Source: Lentinula raphanica (taxonomy: Eukaryota; Basidiomycota; Agaricomycetes; Agaricales; Omphalotaceae). From it: 64,000 nt of DNA. How positions within the stretch are numbered: position 1 is the first letter of the stretch; every line of letters begins with the position of its first letter. The notes under the pieces are model-generated. The model saw nothing but the letters and a program-made list of their open reading frames with translations. It did not search any database and was not told the DNA's origin. Made by a program: the position numbers and the translations under genes. Shown here piece by piece: positions 33,596-47,300 of this stretch. The stretch spans positions 434,001 to 498,000 of the forward strand of contig JANVFP010000023.1 of NCBI GenBank assembly GCA_027919835.1, read 5' to 3'.

Positions 33596-35643
33596 ATGAG
33601 CAATAGTCCCGAAGACGACTCTCAATCGGGATCTACTATACGGGCGAAAAAGGTGCTGAATGCGTAGATGCAACAGAAGCGGAACGTTTTCTGAATACTA
33701 ATAGTTACCCGTTATTTCTAGCGTAAACTCGATGATGCATTCCAGTCTCTCGACGCTGCCGTAGCTCCCGCGGAACCTTCAAGCCAACCTCCACCAAACA
33801 AGAAACCGTTCAATGCACGCTCAATCTATTCTACGCTCACAAAATATGGTATCAAGACCAAAAACATCGACTCCTCCTCCAAGTCAGTGTTGCTCTGCTG
33901 TATTCGAATCGTTTCGGTTATCTGAAACTACACTTCACCTCAATCAAACAGCTCTCTGGCTACCAACTTCCCTTCACTCTCTAAGAGCACGCCAAATCTT
34001 TCAGCTATCCTGTCTCGTGCCGCTAACAAAACACGGAAGGCCTTTCCTACTATGAAGCCTGCCCACAGCTCGGATTCTGCGCCCTCATTGTCACCCTTAG
34101 CAGATTACCGGCCTTCATCTATTTCGTCCTTCCTTGCCCGTCTGGAAACCTTCAAACTTGCTACATATGCGAACAAACCTCCAGCACTGGAGGCTGTCGC
34201 GGCTGCGAAGTGTGGATGGGTCAATGATGGGAAGGACCGGTTGGTCTGCGGTCTTTGCAATGCATCGTGGGTCGTAGCTGGGAGAGAAGGATTGTCCAGA
34301 GATGCAGGTAAGTTTGCTTTTTCAATGCAACCCAAATACTGAACACCGTTCTCTCAGCAAATGCCTTGATTGAAAAACAACGTACTTCACTAATTCAGAA
34401 CCATAAGACTGGGTGTCCATGGAGAACAAGGCAATGCGAAGGTATGATCCACTGCATGTATCATACGAATGCTTTGTTTGAATAATATATCCTCTAGATT
34501 CAATATATCGAATACCATTACAATCGCCTGCTGCCACAGTACAGAACATCAAGATGAATGCTGCTGTCTTAGATACTGTCCTTCAAGATGTTGAGATCAA
34601 GCATCCCTTGGTGGGTCCCTATACTGTATACGCTTTTACCTGAGTTTTATCTCAAATCTCTTTCCGTCAGTCGACAAGTCAAGTCAGCGCATTACAGTCT
34701 ATAGTATCCTCTTATGAATCCGCATCGTCAAGGTCCTCACAAGATTCACAAGACCCCGCTCCATCTTCGCTGCAAAAATCTCACGACATTTCTGAAACAG
34801 CCATTATAACCTCTTTGTTCGGATGGAGTCTTGCGCCAGAACGCCCACGGACCACATCCATGTCACGCGCAAACTCTAAAATAGCCTCTCCTCTGCGTTC
34901 GCCTTCACTTTCTCGCTCGACCTCAGTCGTCCCTGGTGACAGCCCTGGTAGATCAACACCTCTCCTCAAAACGGCTGTATCTCAAGCAATTGCTCGAGAC
35001 AACTCCTTAGTCCATTGTGTACTATGTCAGAGAAGGGTGGGTCTGTGGGCTTTTGCTCCTCTCAAGCCACTTCCGACCACTCCGACCACTTCTGAATCCT
35101 CCGAAGCACGACCTATCCAGCATCCGCCAAAGAGGACGAACAGTACTGTGACGCGGCGACAATTCGATCTGTTAAAAGAACATCGGTCTTATTGCCCATA
35201 CGTGGTGCGTTCCACGGTGGTGCCCACCTTACCCTCGTCTCCCTCTGTGGTTTCTGTCTCTGCCCCGCGCATGAGCAATTCACATCTCCGCTCGAGCTCT
35301 TCTAGCTCACAGCTTAATGGAGTTTCTGGGACTCGCCCGAATGCGAATGCGATGGAAGGTTGGCGCGCTGTTTTGACTGTCGTCATGCGATATCGGATGG
35401 CGCAGAGGCACCATTTATCAAGGATCGAGGGTGCGTTGGTGGGGGAAGAGTCAAATGGTCAGAGGTCATCCGGGGATGGTATGGAGTTGGACGATGGAGT
35501 CGATGTGATGGTTCAAGGTGTCAAAGCTAGAGGTGTAAGTGGTTTCTTCTGATTCCTATTTTTTTTTTTGCGAACTTTGTACTCACTCGGTTCTAAACTA
35601 GGGAAGCGATCTACTCAAATATGTCAAAGGACTACTTGGATGA
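33596..35643 (+). CDS. C3HC zinc-finger protein (NIPA/Rsm1-like)
   Basis: Nuclear protein of the zf-C3HC family; relatives are yeast-type Rsm1 (mRNA export) and animal NIPA/ZC3HC1 (nuclear basket). ATG at 33596 (MSNSPEDDSQSGSTIRAKK). The zinc site is built from CGWVNDGKDRLVCGLCNASW and, across introns, QNHKTGCPWRTRQC, giving the C..CxxC..HxxxC pattern. Then LDTVLQDVEIKHPL, a Ser-rich region, FGWSLAPERP and a second Rsm1-like zinc part (VHCVLCQRRVGLWAF, LKEHRSYCPYV). The tail HANAMEGWR-type block is here ANAMEGWRAVLTVVMRYRMA. The final intron (35536-35602) joins KARG to GSDLLKYVKGLLG; stop at 35643. Confidence 0.87.
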
Positions 35644-35766
35644 AATGTAGCAATAATGGCGGGTCAAGAATTAGATACAAAAAAAACTGCATGTATACAG
35701 CTTCAATCAGGATAATATAATCTTTGCAGTCAATAGTCAATATTCATGCTCGAACTTGAAGCACTA

Positions 35767-37507
35767 TCACTGCTTCCCAATTTCACTTTGCCAGGTGTGA
35801 GCTTTCTCAAACCCGTTCCTTCCAAATTGATCTATGCACGCACAAGAGTTTGTAAGACACAGAAATCAGATTAGTCAAAAGTCCACTCACAATCCATCAA
35901 CGTCTTTTGGATCTCTTCTCGAGTAGTCATCACAAAGGGACCATACTGGAATACTGTTTGATCGAGGGGTTCACCGGCGACCTTCAAGGTTGATAGAGCA
36001 ATCAGCTTAACGTTGGGTGATGTAGTGATGACGATTTACTCACGAGGATGAACTGTGTATCATCCTCTCCAGAAGTCATCTGAACTCCAGTCTCGCCTTC
36101 ATTCGCAGACAGCACCAATGTGTGGAATGACTCTGCAGGTATGGTGCTGTTCCCAATGATGACTGATCCTTTCCAGACTATGGTATCGGTGCTGAGTGTA
36201 ACGAATTCAACTTAGGGTGGTAGGCAATTTCAAACTCACTGTAGATGAAAGCAGTCCATTTCTCGGCTGTGATAATTGATCTCAACTCAACAACAACTGA
36301 AGAGAAATCTCAATCAAGACGACGTACGAATCTCTTGGAACACAGTTTTTCCCTTCTTGCTGAAGCTCAAGTGGAAGTACCAGCATCCGCCTAGATGCCT
36401 CACGGGCGATTCTACACCATGGCTTTTTCCTGAGACGACTTTGATCTTGACAGATCCTTCGGGCCCTTCAGGGTAGGCAGAGGGGATTCTACGAGGTACG
36501 AATGGAATCGAGCACTGATCAGAATCTGTGCGTAAAAGAACTAGTAATGTAAGGGGGGCTCACTCGTTAGGTCCCAGTTCCTGATACGATGGATCGACCA
36601 TCTTGTACTACGTTGATTTCAATTAGGCTTGTTGCTATATGATCTGAGCTGAAGGATCACGTACTTCTTTCGGCAGATCGATCCAGAGCTGCATTCCTCG
36701 AGGATCAGGGAGACCTTCCTCATGTACAGGCATTTCTGCGTGTATGATACCTTTCCCTGCGCACATCCATTGTACTCCTCCGGTTTCTAGTTTCGAGATG
36801 ATGATGAGCGGTAATGGATGCATGAAATTATGAGAAATCCTTACCGATTGTGCCTTTGTGACCAGCAGAGTCTTCGTGTCGACTTGTTCTAAATCAAATT
36901 TCAAAGCGTCACTACTATGTAGTCGATACAAAACAAGATATCGCTTGTGTCCGTACCCTTCGAGCATGTAGGTCACGGTAGCTTGCCCGCGATGAGGATG
37001 GTCAGGAAAGCCCTAAGTTAGATACCTCTTAAGTATTGAGGCATAAAGATTCTGATATAAGTACTCTCACAGCTCCTTTCGAAATTTGAAAATGATCTGT
37101 TCATGTTCTGTTAGCATCTGGATTGCAAGCGAAAGCCTTGAAGCTGAAGAAAGTAATCACCTAACATCAAGAATGGAGATAAATTCCTCAAAGTCATGGA
37201 GCCAATACTGCGTCGAACGAGAGCCCCAGCACCCTATGACAAAGATCAAATACTGTCGATACATTGCAAGCTCAATGGATAGGCTTACCTCTGGGGTTTC
37301 AACAGCCAGTACCTGCTTCACGATACTGCGAGAAACAGATGTTACGGCCATGTCTGCTTTGGTAGTTTCGATAGTCGTTGATAAGTGATTGGTCCTGTTA
37401 CTAGGAAGTATTAAGGCTAGATTTAAAAACTCGAGCTCGAATCCGCTGAAGAGGTATGCAAAGGTGATTGCAAGAACAAGAACGAGGAAGGAGAGCCTTT
37501 TATACAT
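35767..37507 (-). CDS. Pirin (bicupin) with N-terminal membrane segment
   Basis: Iron-dependent cupin; pirins act as redox sensors, transcription cofactors or quercetinases. The cupin metal site is visible: DHPHRGQATVTYMLEG and GGVQWMCAGKGIIHAEMP supply His/His/His/Glu. RGMQLWIDLPKE and a second cupin (VAGEPLDQTVFQYGPFVMTT, DYQFGRNGFEKAHTW) follow, with a stop at 35767. About nine introns. Unusual: the first exon opens at ATG 37507 with a strongly hydrophobic segment (LSFLVLVLAITFAYLFSGF) before the normal pirin start (MAVTSVSRSIVKQVLAVETP). If translation starts at 37507 the protein would be membrane-anchored; an internal start would give a soluble pirin. Confidence 0.9.
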
Positions 37508-37776
37508 ACACACTGGCAGCGAATGAATCAGCAAGCGGTCAGCGGTAATGCAGGCTGACTAGCTCGCGGGGCACGTTGAAGGCGATAACAAAGGAGAAGG
37601 GAGACTTGAAGCTATAAATGTCATTTTTCAAACGAATCGGATATGGGCGCTCAGTCATCTCATTGCCTTTTTGGGACAAAAAAGCGCACGAGAAAACGTA
37701 TGACAAATCTTGATGATACGATGGGCGCTAAAGGAAAGTGATATCATCCATTGCAGCTCTCTTCCGTCCACTCAAG
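37508..37776. promoter_or_regulatory. Divergent promoter, pirin / SelO
   Basis: A 269-bp gap with two copies of GGGCGCT on the + strand (near 37645 and 37723) and nothing else distinct. Both neighbours are linked to redox biology, so co-regulation is possible (inference). Confidence 0.4.
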
Positions 37777-40440
<2,664 letters not shown>

Positions 40441-40663
40441 ATATCTCTAGCTAATAAAATGTAAAATGTATGCGAGGAACAAGGATTTTGTGCTATGGCA
40501 CTGCGGGCGCTGACAAAACCCCTATTACATGGAAGATGCCGAGCGAGAAGCCGAATGATGGTTGATCAGACTGGAAATGGACGCCCTGGTTTCTTGTCTC
40601 TGACCATCATCGTCTTATATTTTCTATATCTCTAATCTATTCTCTCCTTCTTTCTCTACAAAA

Positions 40664-42210
40664 ATGCCAGCTCGTTATACAGCCATACCCTCACAAGAAG
40701 AAGCCAACTCTCGAGAGTTAGCTGATGCATTCGGTCCAGACAACGAAGAAGACGAAATAACACCTCTCCAAAACCATAACACTCCTCATTACCATGGTGA
40801 AATAGACATAGAGGCTTCCGCTGGACCTCCTCCTCCTACACCATCTGCTCCTCCAGGAGCGTATGATTTTGAGAGAGATTACGACGTTCCTCCGCCTGGC
40901 TCACCGCCTCCTCATCCGTTCAGTCGTAATATTGGTTTCCTCCCAACTTCTCCTATCCGACGTACTTTCGACCGGCGCCCAACACCTTCTTTCCTGCGTC
41001 GTATGATGGGCGCTGTGCTTCCAACCCACTACTCACAAATACCAACAGAAGACTCCTCAGAGTCCATGGGTCCTCGACGATATGTCGGTGGCGGCTCCGA
41101 TAACGATGGCGTCTTCGCGAACGTCATGGCCAAACCCGCTCCTGTTTCCGAGTCTCGAATCGTCCGAGATCCCAATGGCAACATCCATCTTGTCCCAGAA
41201 GAGAACCAGAAAGAACCTCCTCCGTCATACGCTGCAGCCCAGGCTGATGCCGCACCTGCCTATTGGGAAACCACAGTCCATGCCCCGGCGTTGATTAATG
41301 GCGGTGAAGGCGGAGATGGGACTATGCTCATTGACGATCTACCCTCGGGCTCTGTCTGGGTCTTCTTGGTCAATATGACTATTTCTTGGTTCTTCCAATT
41401 CGTCGGATTTCTGCTCACTTTCGTCCTACATACTTCTCACGCAGCCAAGTATGGGTCCCGTGCTGGACTTGGGCTTACGCTTATCCAATATGGACTCTAT
41501 TCTCGCACTGCCCCTGACGGTGGTTGGAATGACGAGGGCAGTGGTGATGGTGTTGAGATTATCACCACTGACCGGACTGACCCACCTATCCCAACTTCTC
41601 TCTTCAACGGCACGGGAATCATTGACCCTACTGAACAGGAAATTGTCCCAGGTGTGAGTTCCCGCGATTGGTTATCGTTCTTGCTCATGACAGTAGGTTA
41701 GTATCAACGTTGATTGACATTTGAAAACCGCCCAGACATACTTATTCTTGTTCAACAGGCTGGTTCCTCTTGCTCTCATCAACGATCTCATTCTGGCGTG
41801 TCAAGAGATGGGAGTCATCTATCCGTTCATCGACAGCTCCCAACACCAGCTCCGCCACACGCTCTGGCGAATTGTCTGCCCCAGGTTCACAGTTCCTGAC
41901 ACGGGAAGAATACGAGCACGACGTGTTGATGCGGCGAAATCTCGCAAATGTCTTTGGAATTAGTTTTGATGAAGAAGAAGAACAGGCCGCGCGAGATGCG
42001 ATCATTGCGAATGGTGGTGTGGGAACGCTTGGCGGAGGTGCAGTGGGAGGTGCAGTGGGAGCAGGAGCAGGAGGAGGGTTATTTGGTTGGGGAGAAAGTA
42101 CCGGAAGTGTCCTGGTTGATGAGAATGGACATGCGGTAATTATACCAGGACAAGAAGCTCTCGAGGAGGCTAGGTTGGCTCGGGATCTGCGGGCTGCTGG
42201 ATTGTTATAA
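40664..42210 (+). CDS. Bsd2/Ndfip-like ubiquitin-ligase adaptor, three-pass membrane protein
   Basis: Adaptor of the Bsd2 (metal homeostasis) / Ndfip family in Golgi-endosomal membranes; it recruits Rsp5/Nedd4 ligases to sort metal transporters to the vacuole. ATG at 40664 (MPARYTAIPSQEEANSRELA). The long Pro-rich cytosolic N-terminus contains PPPSYAAAQ at about residue 185, a PPxY motif for WW domains. Membrane spans: VWVFLVNMTISWFFQFVGFL, then FLLTFVLHTSHAAKYGSRAG leading to GLGLTLIQYGLY, then (across the intron at about 41700) DWLSFLLMTVGWFLLLSSTI. The C-terminus is Gly-rich (GGGAVGGAVGAGAGGGLFGW) and ends ARLARDLRAAGLL at 42210. One intron only. Confidence 0.88.
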
Positions 42211-42390
42211 GTTAAGCCTTTCGTGAAATCATATATCTTGTCTATCCAATACCGAACATTGTACATGTCGAATCAACCATGTACAGCTTCACATTGTATA
42301 TTTATTGCTAGCACTATTGGATATCTGATTTTCTAGGAATACATCGATTTTTTTCTGACTTGGAACTTGGAAGGTTTTCTGTATCGTAAT

Positions 42391-42450
42391 TTTGGCGCCC
42401 GTAGGCGCTTATGCATTCAGTCGCGTTTGGCGCTTTTCGGGTGACGCGTC
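42391..42450. promoter_or_regulatory. Cluster of GGCGC and ACGCGT motifs before RPN7
   Basis: Within 60 bp, 40-100 bp upstream of the ATG, lie TTTTGGCGCC, AGGCGCTT, TTTGGCGC and ACGCGT. TTTGGCGC matches the E2F-type site and ACGCGT the fungal MBF (MCB) box. The binding factor here is inference. Confidence 0.4.
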
Positions 42451-42491
42451 CTTTCCTTCTCCCTTCCGCATCTTTCAATTTGTTTTGACCC

Positions 42492-43975
42492 ATGGCCGAC
42501 GATATCGTTCTACCAATCCCCAATCTCTCAGCTGCACAGAATCTCTTTATCCTATCCAATCCTTCTCTGAGCCGTCTACACCCTGAAGCTCGCGATGCTG
42601 TTCTCAAAGCAATCAAGGAGGATGGTAAGTTCGTCTTCACATTACCGAGCCGCGTCCCTCCTAATGATTACACGTACAGAAATGGCTCCATACTACCAAC
42701 TCGCAACATCATCCACAAAACCACTGCTTCCGCTAGACTCGAGTCTTCTTGCGTCTATGCAAGAAGCCAATGCAGCTACACTGAAATCACTCGATGAGGC
42801 TCTCGAATCTGCCACAGCGACCGAAGGGGAATCAGAAATTTCCGATGCACTCAAGGCCCGTGCTAACTTTCTAACACGGATCGGGGAGAAAGACAAAGCT
42901 ATCGAGGCGCAGAAGCTTGCTCTTGAGAAGACCCCAGGTTTGGGAAGCAGGATTGATATCGTTCTGACTCTGGTTAGAATCGGATACTTCTGGAATGATG
43001 AATCGTTGGTAGTGTGGGGCTTGGATAAAGCGGAAAAGTAAGTAAATTAGTCACTCAGTTCATGAGAGATAGAGCTTGATGAGTTTCGATACAAGGTTGA
43101 TCGAGGAAGGCGGTGACTGGGATAGAAGGAATCGTCTGAAAGTGTACAAGGGACTTCAACTGATATCCAACCGTCAGTTTAAGCGTGGTGGAGAGCTTCT
43201 CTTAGATGCTCTATCCACCTTCACTGCCTCCGAACTCCTCAGCTATAATGAGTTCATCTCGTTAACTGTCGTAGCTGGTGCTCTGACTTTGGGCAGAGTG
43301 GACCTCAAGAAGAAGGTTCGTTTCAAACGCACTCATTCTCATAACACTCTATTCATACAAGTCGTTCACCCAACCAGCTCATCAATTCACCAGAGGTCAA
43401 CCAAACGCTGCCTGAACTTCCCGTCCTCGGTGATTTGGTCAAAAGCCTCTATGAGTGTCATTACGACAAGTTCTTCCGTGCTCTAGGTATGTGTTTACCA
43501 CAGCCTGTCGTGAATCGAGCAACCCGTGAAACCCGTTTAAACTCATCGTCCCTTTCACAGCCCTCGTAGAACAAGACCTCCTTCTACCTTCCCGTGTCCT
43601 CTCTCCCCATGCACGTTTTTACGTTCGCGAAATGCGTATACTTGCATACGCCCAGCTCTTGGAAAGCTACCGTAGTCTTACGTTGGAGAGCTTAGCACAG
43701 GCCTTTGGTGTCAGTGTTGATTTTGTTGACAGGTACGACGGTCTTTATGCGCGTTCCATTATGATTTGCTCATGCTCAATGTATGGAACAGCGAGCTGTC
43801 ACGCTTCATTTCGACAGGGCGTATACACGCATCGATAGACAAAGTGCATAGTGTTGTCGAAACGACGAAGACGTCTGAGGCTTGGGGCAAAAAGACAATG
43901 CAGTTCGAGCAGGTTATCCGACAAGGTGACATTTTACTGAATGAAGTGCAGAGATTAAGCAAAGTTTTGTATTAG
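42492..43975 (+). CDS. RPN7: 26S proteasome regulatory subunit Rpn7
   Basis: PCI-domain subunit of the 19S lid (PSMD6 homologue). ATG at 42492 ([20 protein letters not shown]). After an intron: [20 protein letters not shown], a TPR-like helical array ([40 protein letters not shown]), [20 protein letters not shown] and [20 protein letters not shown]. Further exons give [40 protein letters not shown] and the PCI winged helix ([36 protein letters not shown]). It ends QRLSKVLY at 43975. About six introns; near-normal family length. Confidence 0.95.
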
Positions 43976-44356
43976 TCTAAGTCTATGCAGTCTGCGCAAT
44001 ATGATATATAGCTGATTGTTTTGGGGGGTCTGCAAGGTATTGCTACATGATATATACGTGGATGGTATCAACCCGCTCGTTTCGAAAACATGTACGAAGA
44101 TAATAAAGTCGTGAAAGGTCAAGGGCGTATAGAGGCGTATGATCAGTGAGATCTGCAAAGAGTTAGATAGTATGCTGGTATTATACAATATGCGTGAAAC
44201 CCCAGGTGCAGTCTAAGAATATGCCTGAATGAACAAAGGAGATGAACATCTCAAGTGATTATGCGTGACGGACATAAAATAACTATATAAGAACGGTTTC
44301 TTAATAACTTTCGAAACCGAAGATCTTGTGGAGTGGAAGGATTAAAAGCAAGTGTA
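43976..44356. other. Intergenic, convergent 3' regions
   Basis: A 381-bp AT-rich stretch between the 3' ends of RPN7 (+) and the calcium ATPase (-). No feature. Confidence 0.45.
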
Positions 44357-47300
44357 CTATAACATGTTCTGGTCACCGCCGAATCTTCGGTAAGCGGGGT
44401 CATCGCGTGCCGTGTCTGGATGAAGCTGTAATTTTCCTTCCCATAGGGCAGCAGATGATTTTGAGGGATCGTTCGATGTCGGATCAGATAAAGTACCGCG
44501 CGGGCTGTATCCATGAGTGGCAACCGCCCCAGCAATCAACGTAGGTGCCATCGTGAGTAATGAAGAACTACGAAAAAATGAATCATCAACACTGAGTCTG
44601 TTCGAGATGAATGTTTTACTTACATCCGTAGCGGTTCCTGGTCTCTACTCAACCTTGCAGACCGGCTCTTGACGACAAATGAAGACGAGCGCAGACGGCC
44701 TCCACGGACATGAGAGAATGTGCTGAGATTATCACGGACGAGCGAGATGGCACCATGCCAGCCTTCTTGATCGACTGTTGACGTGGGTAATATTTCAGAC
44801 GACTTGCCAAATAGACCCAGCTTATCAAACAATATTTCGAACGGTCCGTTGGGTAACAGGCGGATGAGAGCACCGAGAGGGATAGAGACGAAACCAAGAG
44901 CGAGAGAGATCCCCCAAACTGTGCCGTCAACGCGGGTGACTTGAAACGCCGATCCCCCGACAAAGACGATCAGGACTTGAGCAACAATTTCTGCAGAAAA
45001 GGATGATTAGCGCAGCTCATAGGACGGACGAAATGATTTACCAATAAGAGTTATGCCTATGAAATACCAGTTGTTGAAAACTCCTTCGAAAATGTTGAGT
45101 TTTCTGTCAAGCCTTCTCGAATTGACGGAATTGAATATTTGAGCAAACACGAAGGTGTTGAAGACCATAGTTTGTACCACTGTACTGTTCGTGGTCGATG
45201 AGTCGATACCGAGGACTTGAAGACCCAAGAAATGCAGGATGAGTGTAATAATTATCTGATAGGCGCTTTGAAAGAGTATCTGTTTATACATGTCAACAGT
45301 GAAAAGGGGCGCAGTCTTTGGTTCAGGTTTTCTGTCAAGAAGAGCTTCGGAAGCGGGGTCAGTAGCAAGAGCCAGCGCAGCAAACGTGTCCATGATAATG
45401 TTGATCCAGAGAAGCTGAACAGCAGACAGAACGGATTCCTCCTCGTTGGAAGCCACAGCAGACACGAAGGTGATGACGACGGCGGTAACGTTTGTCGATA
45501 GCTGAAATTGCAAAAACTTCCGGACGGCGTCGTTAACACAACGTCCCCATATGATAGCCTTGACGATGGATGCGAAGTTATCGTCCATAAGGATGATATC
45601 GGAAGCCTCTTTCGCCACTTCTGTACCAGCAATGCCCATAGAAAATCCGACATGAGCAGTTTTCAAAGCAGGCCCATCGTTCGTTCCATCCCCAGTAACA
45701 CCTACTAAATCACCGATGTGTTTCAAAGTCTCCACAAGAATCTTTTTATCCTCTGGTGACGAGCGAGCAAGAACTTGAAGACGGGGAACGATTTCAATCA
45801 TCTCAGGTTGGGAGAGTTTGCGGAACACAGGCCCTTCCATGATGATGCCCCCCTTCGTGAATATCCCACATTGCGAAGCGATGGATCGAGCGGTAAGCAC
45901 ATTGTCTCCCGTGCACATCTTCACAGTGACACCTGCGCGATGACATTTGGCGACGGCCTCGCGAACACCCTCACGCAAGGGATCCTCCAATCCAGCAATA
46001 GCAACAAGAGTCAAATCCTGCGCAAGATCGTTGAAGTCAACCTCTCCCTCCTCATCTACTTTCATCCCCGCTGGCGGCCACTGCTCGAAATCCCGATAAC
46101 AAACTGAGATAGTGCGAAGCATTTGGTTGGCGTAGAAAATGATGGTTCGACTGATGTTGTCCGCAGCAAGTTCGTCAATCTCTCTGGTTTCGATCTCGTC
46201 ACCGGAGCCCATCGGTTTGTCTTGTCCAGGTCTGCCAACGACGATATGCCTAGTGCACTTCTTGCTTAATATTTCACTGGCGCCTTTGACATAGAAACGA
46301 TATCGACCTCCGCTGCTGATAACGACGCCCATGGACTTCCGTTCGCTCGAGAAGGGAATCATCTGCAGAACTTTGCCTTTCGAACCGCCTTTTCCTTCCT
46401 TGCTCTCATTTTCGTCTCCTTCATCGCCGACTGACAACCCATAGGCAGCACGAGTCTTGCGGTAATCCTGCCATCCCAGCTCGCTAGCAAACTTGAGAAA
46501 CGCCGTCTCAGTCTTGCTGCCCACAAAGACTAATTCGCCAGTGTTCGGATCGGTATCCTGGAACGCCGTAGAATTCACGGCAACAGCTTCATTGAACAGC
46601 TCTTGAATGGCGGGAGAGAGAATGGTGTTAAGTTGAGACTGATCCAGAGAAAAATCATCTGCGTGTTTTCTAGTAGCCGGTGCAGCGTCTACAGCAGCTT
46701 GACTCGGTTGCTCTGAGGCATTCGATCTTCCCTCGTTCTCCTTCAAAGTGCGTACAAACTTGGCGTGAATACCAACAGAGCCTGCGACGACAGTCATGTC
46801 GTTCTGAGTCAAAGTCCCCGTTTTGTCTGTACAGACAACAGTAGCGTTGGCCATGGTTTCGCACGACCCGAGAACACGGACGAGAAGCATTTCTTTTGTC
46901 ATCCGTTTCGTTGCAAACGCCAGTGCGATCGTGACGGCCAGCGGTAATCCTATGCAATAAATTTATGAGCATGCCCAATCTGTTTGAAAAAAAACAAGGA
47001 TGTCTACAAACCTTCTGGAACAGCAACCACAATCAAAGTGACCGAGATGATCAAGATATTCACAAAAGCAATACCTTTTTCACTCGCAGTTCTGACCGGT
47101 TCGCCCGTCCCAAGCTGAACGAAAAACCTGATCATCAAGGCTGTGAATAATAACAAGCCAGCGGCTGAACCAAGTTTAGCGATGAGTTCGGCAAGGTCGT
47201 TGAGCTTGAGCTGCAGTGGTGTGTTCTCCGAATCACCCCGGAGGGCTGTGCGTAATATGAGCAAGGCGGAGGGAGAAATTCAAAAAGGAAGTACGTACCC

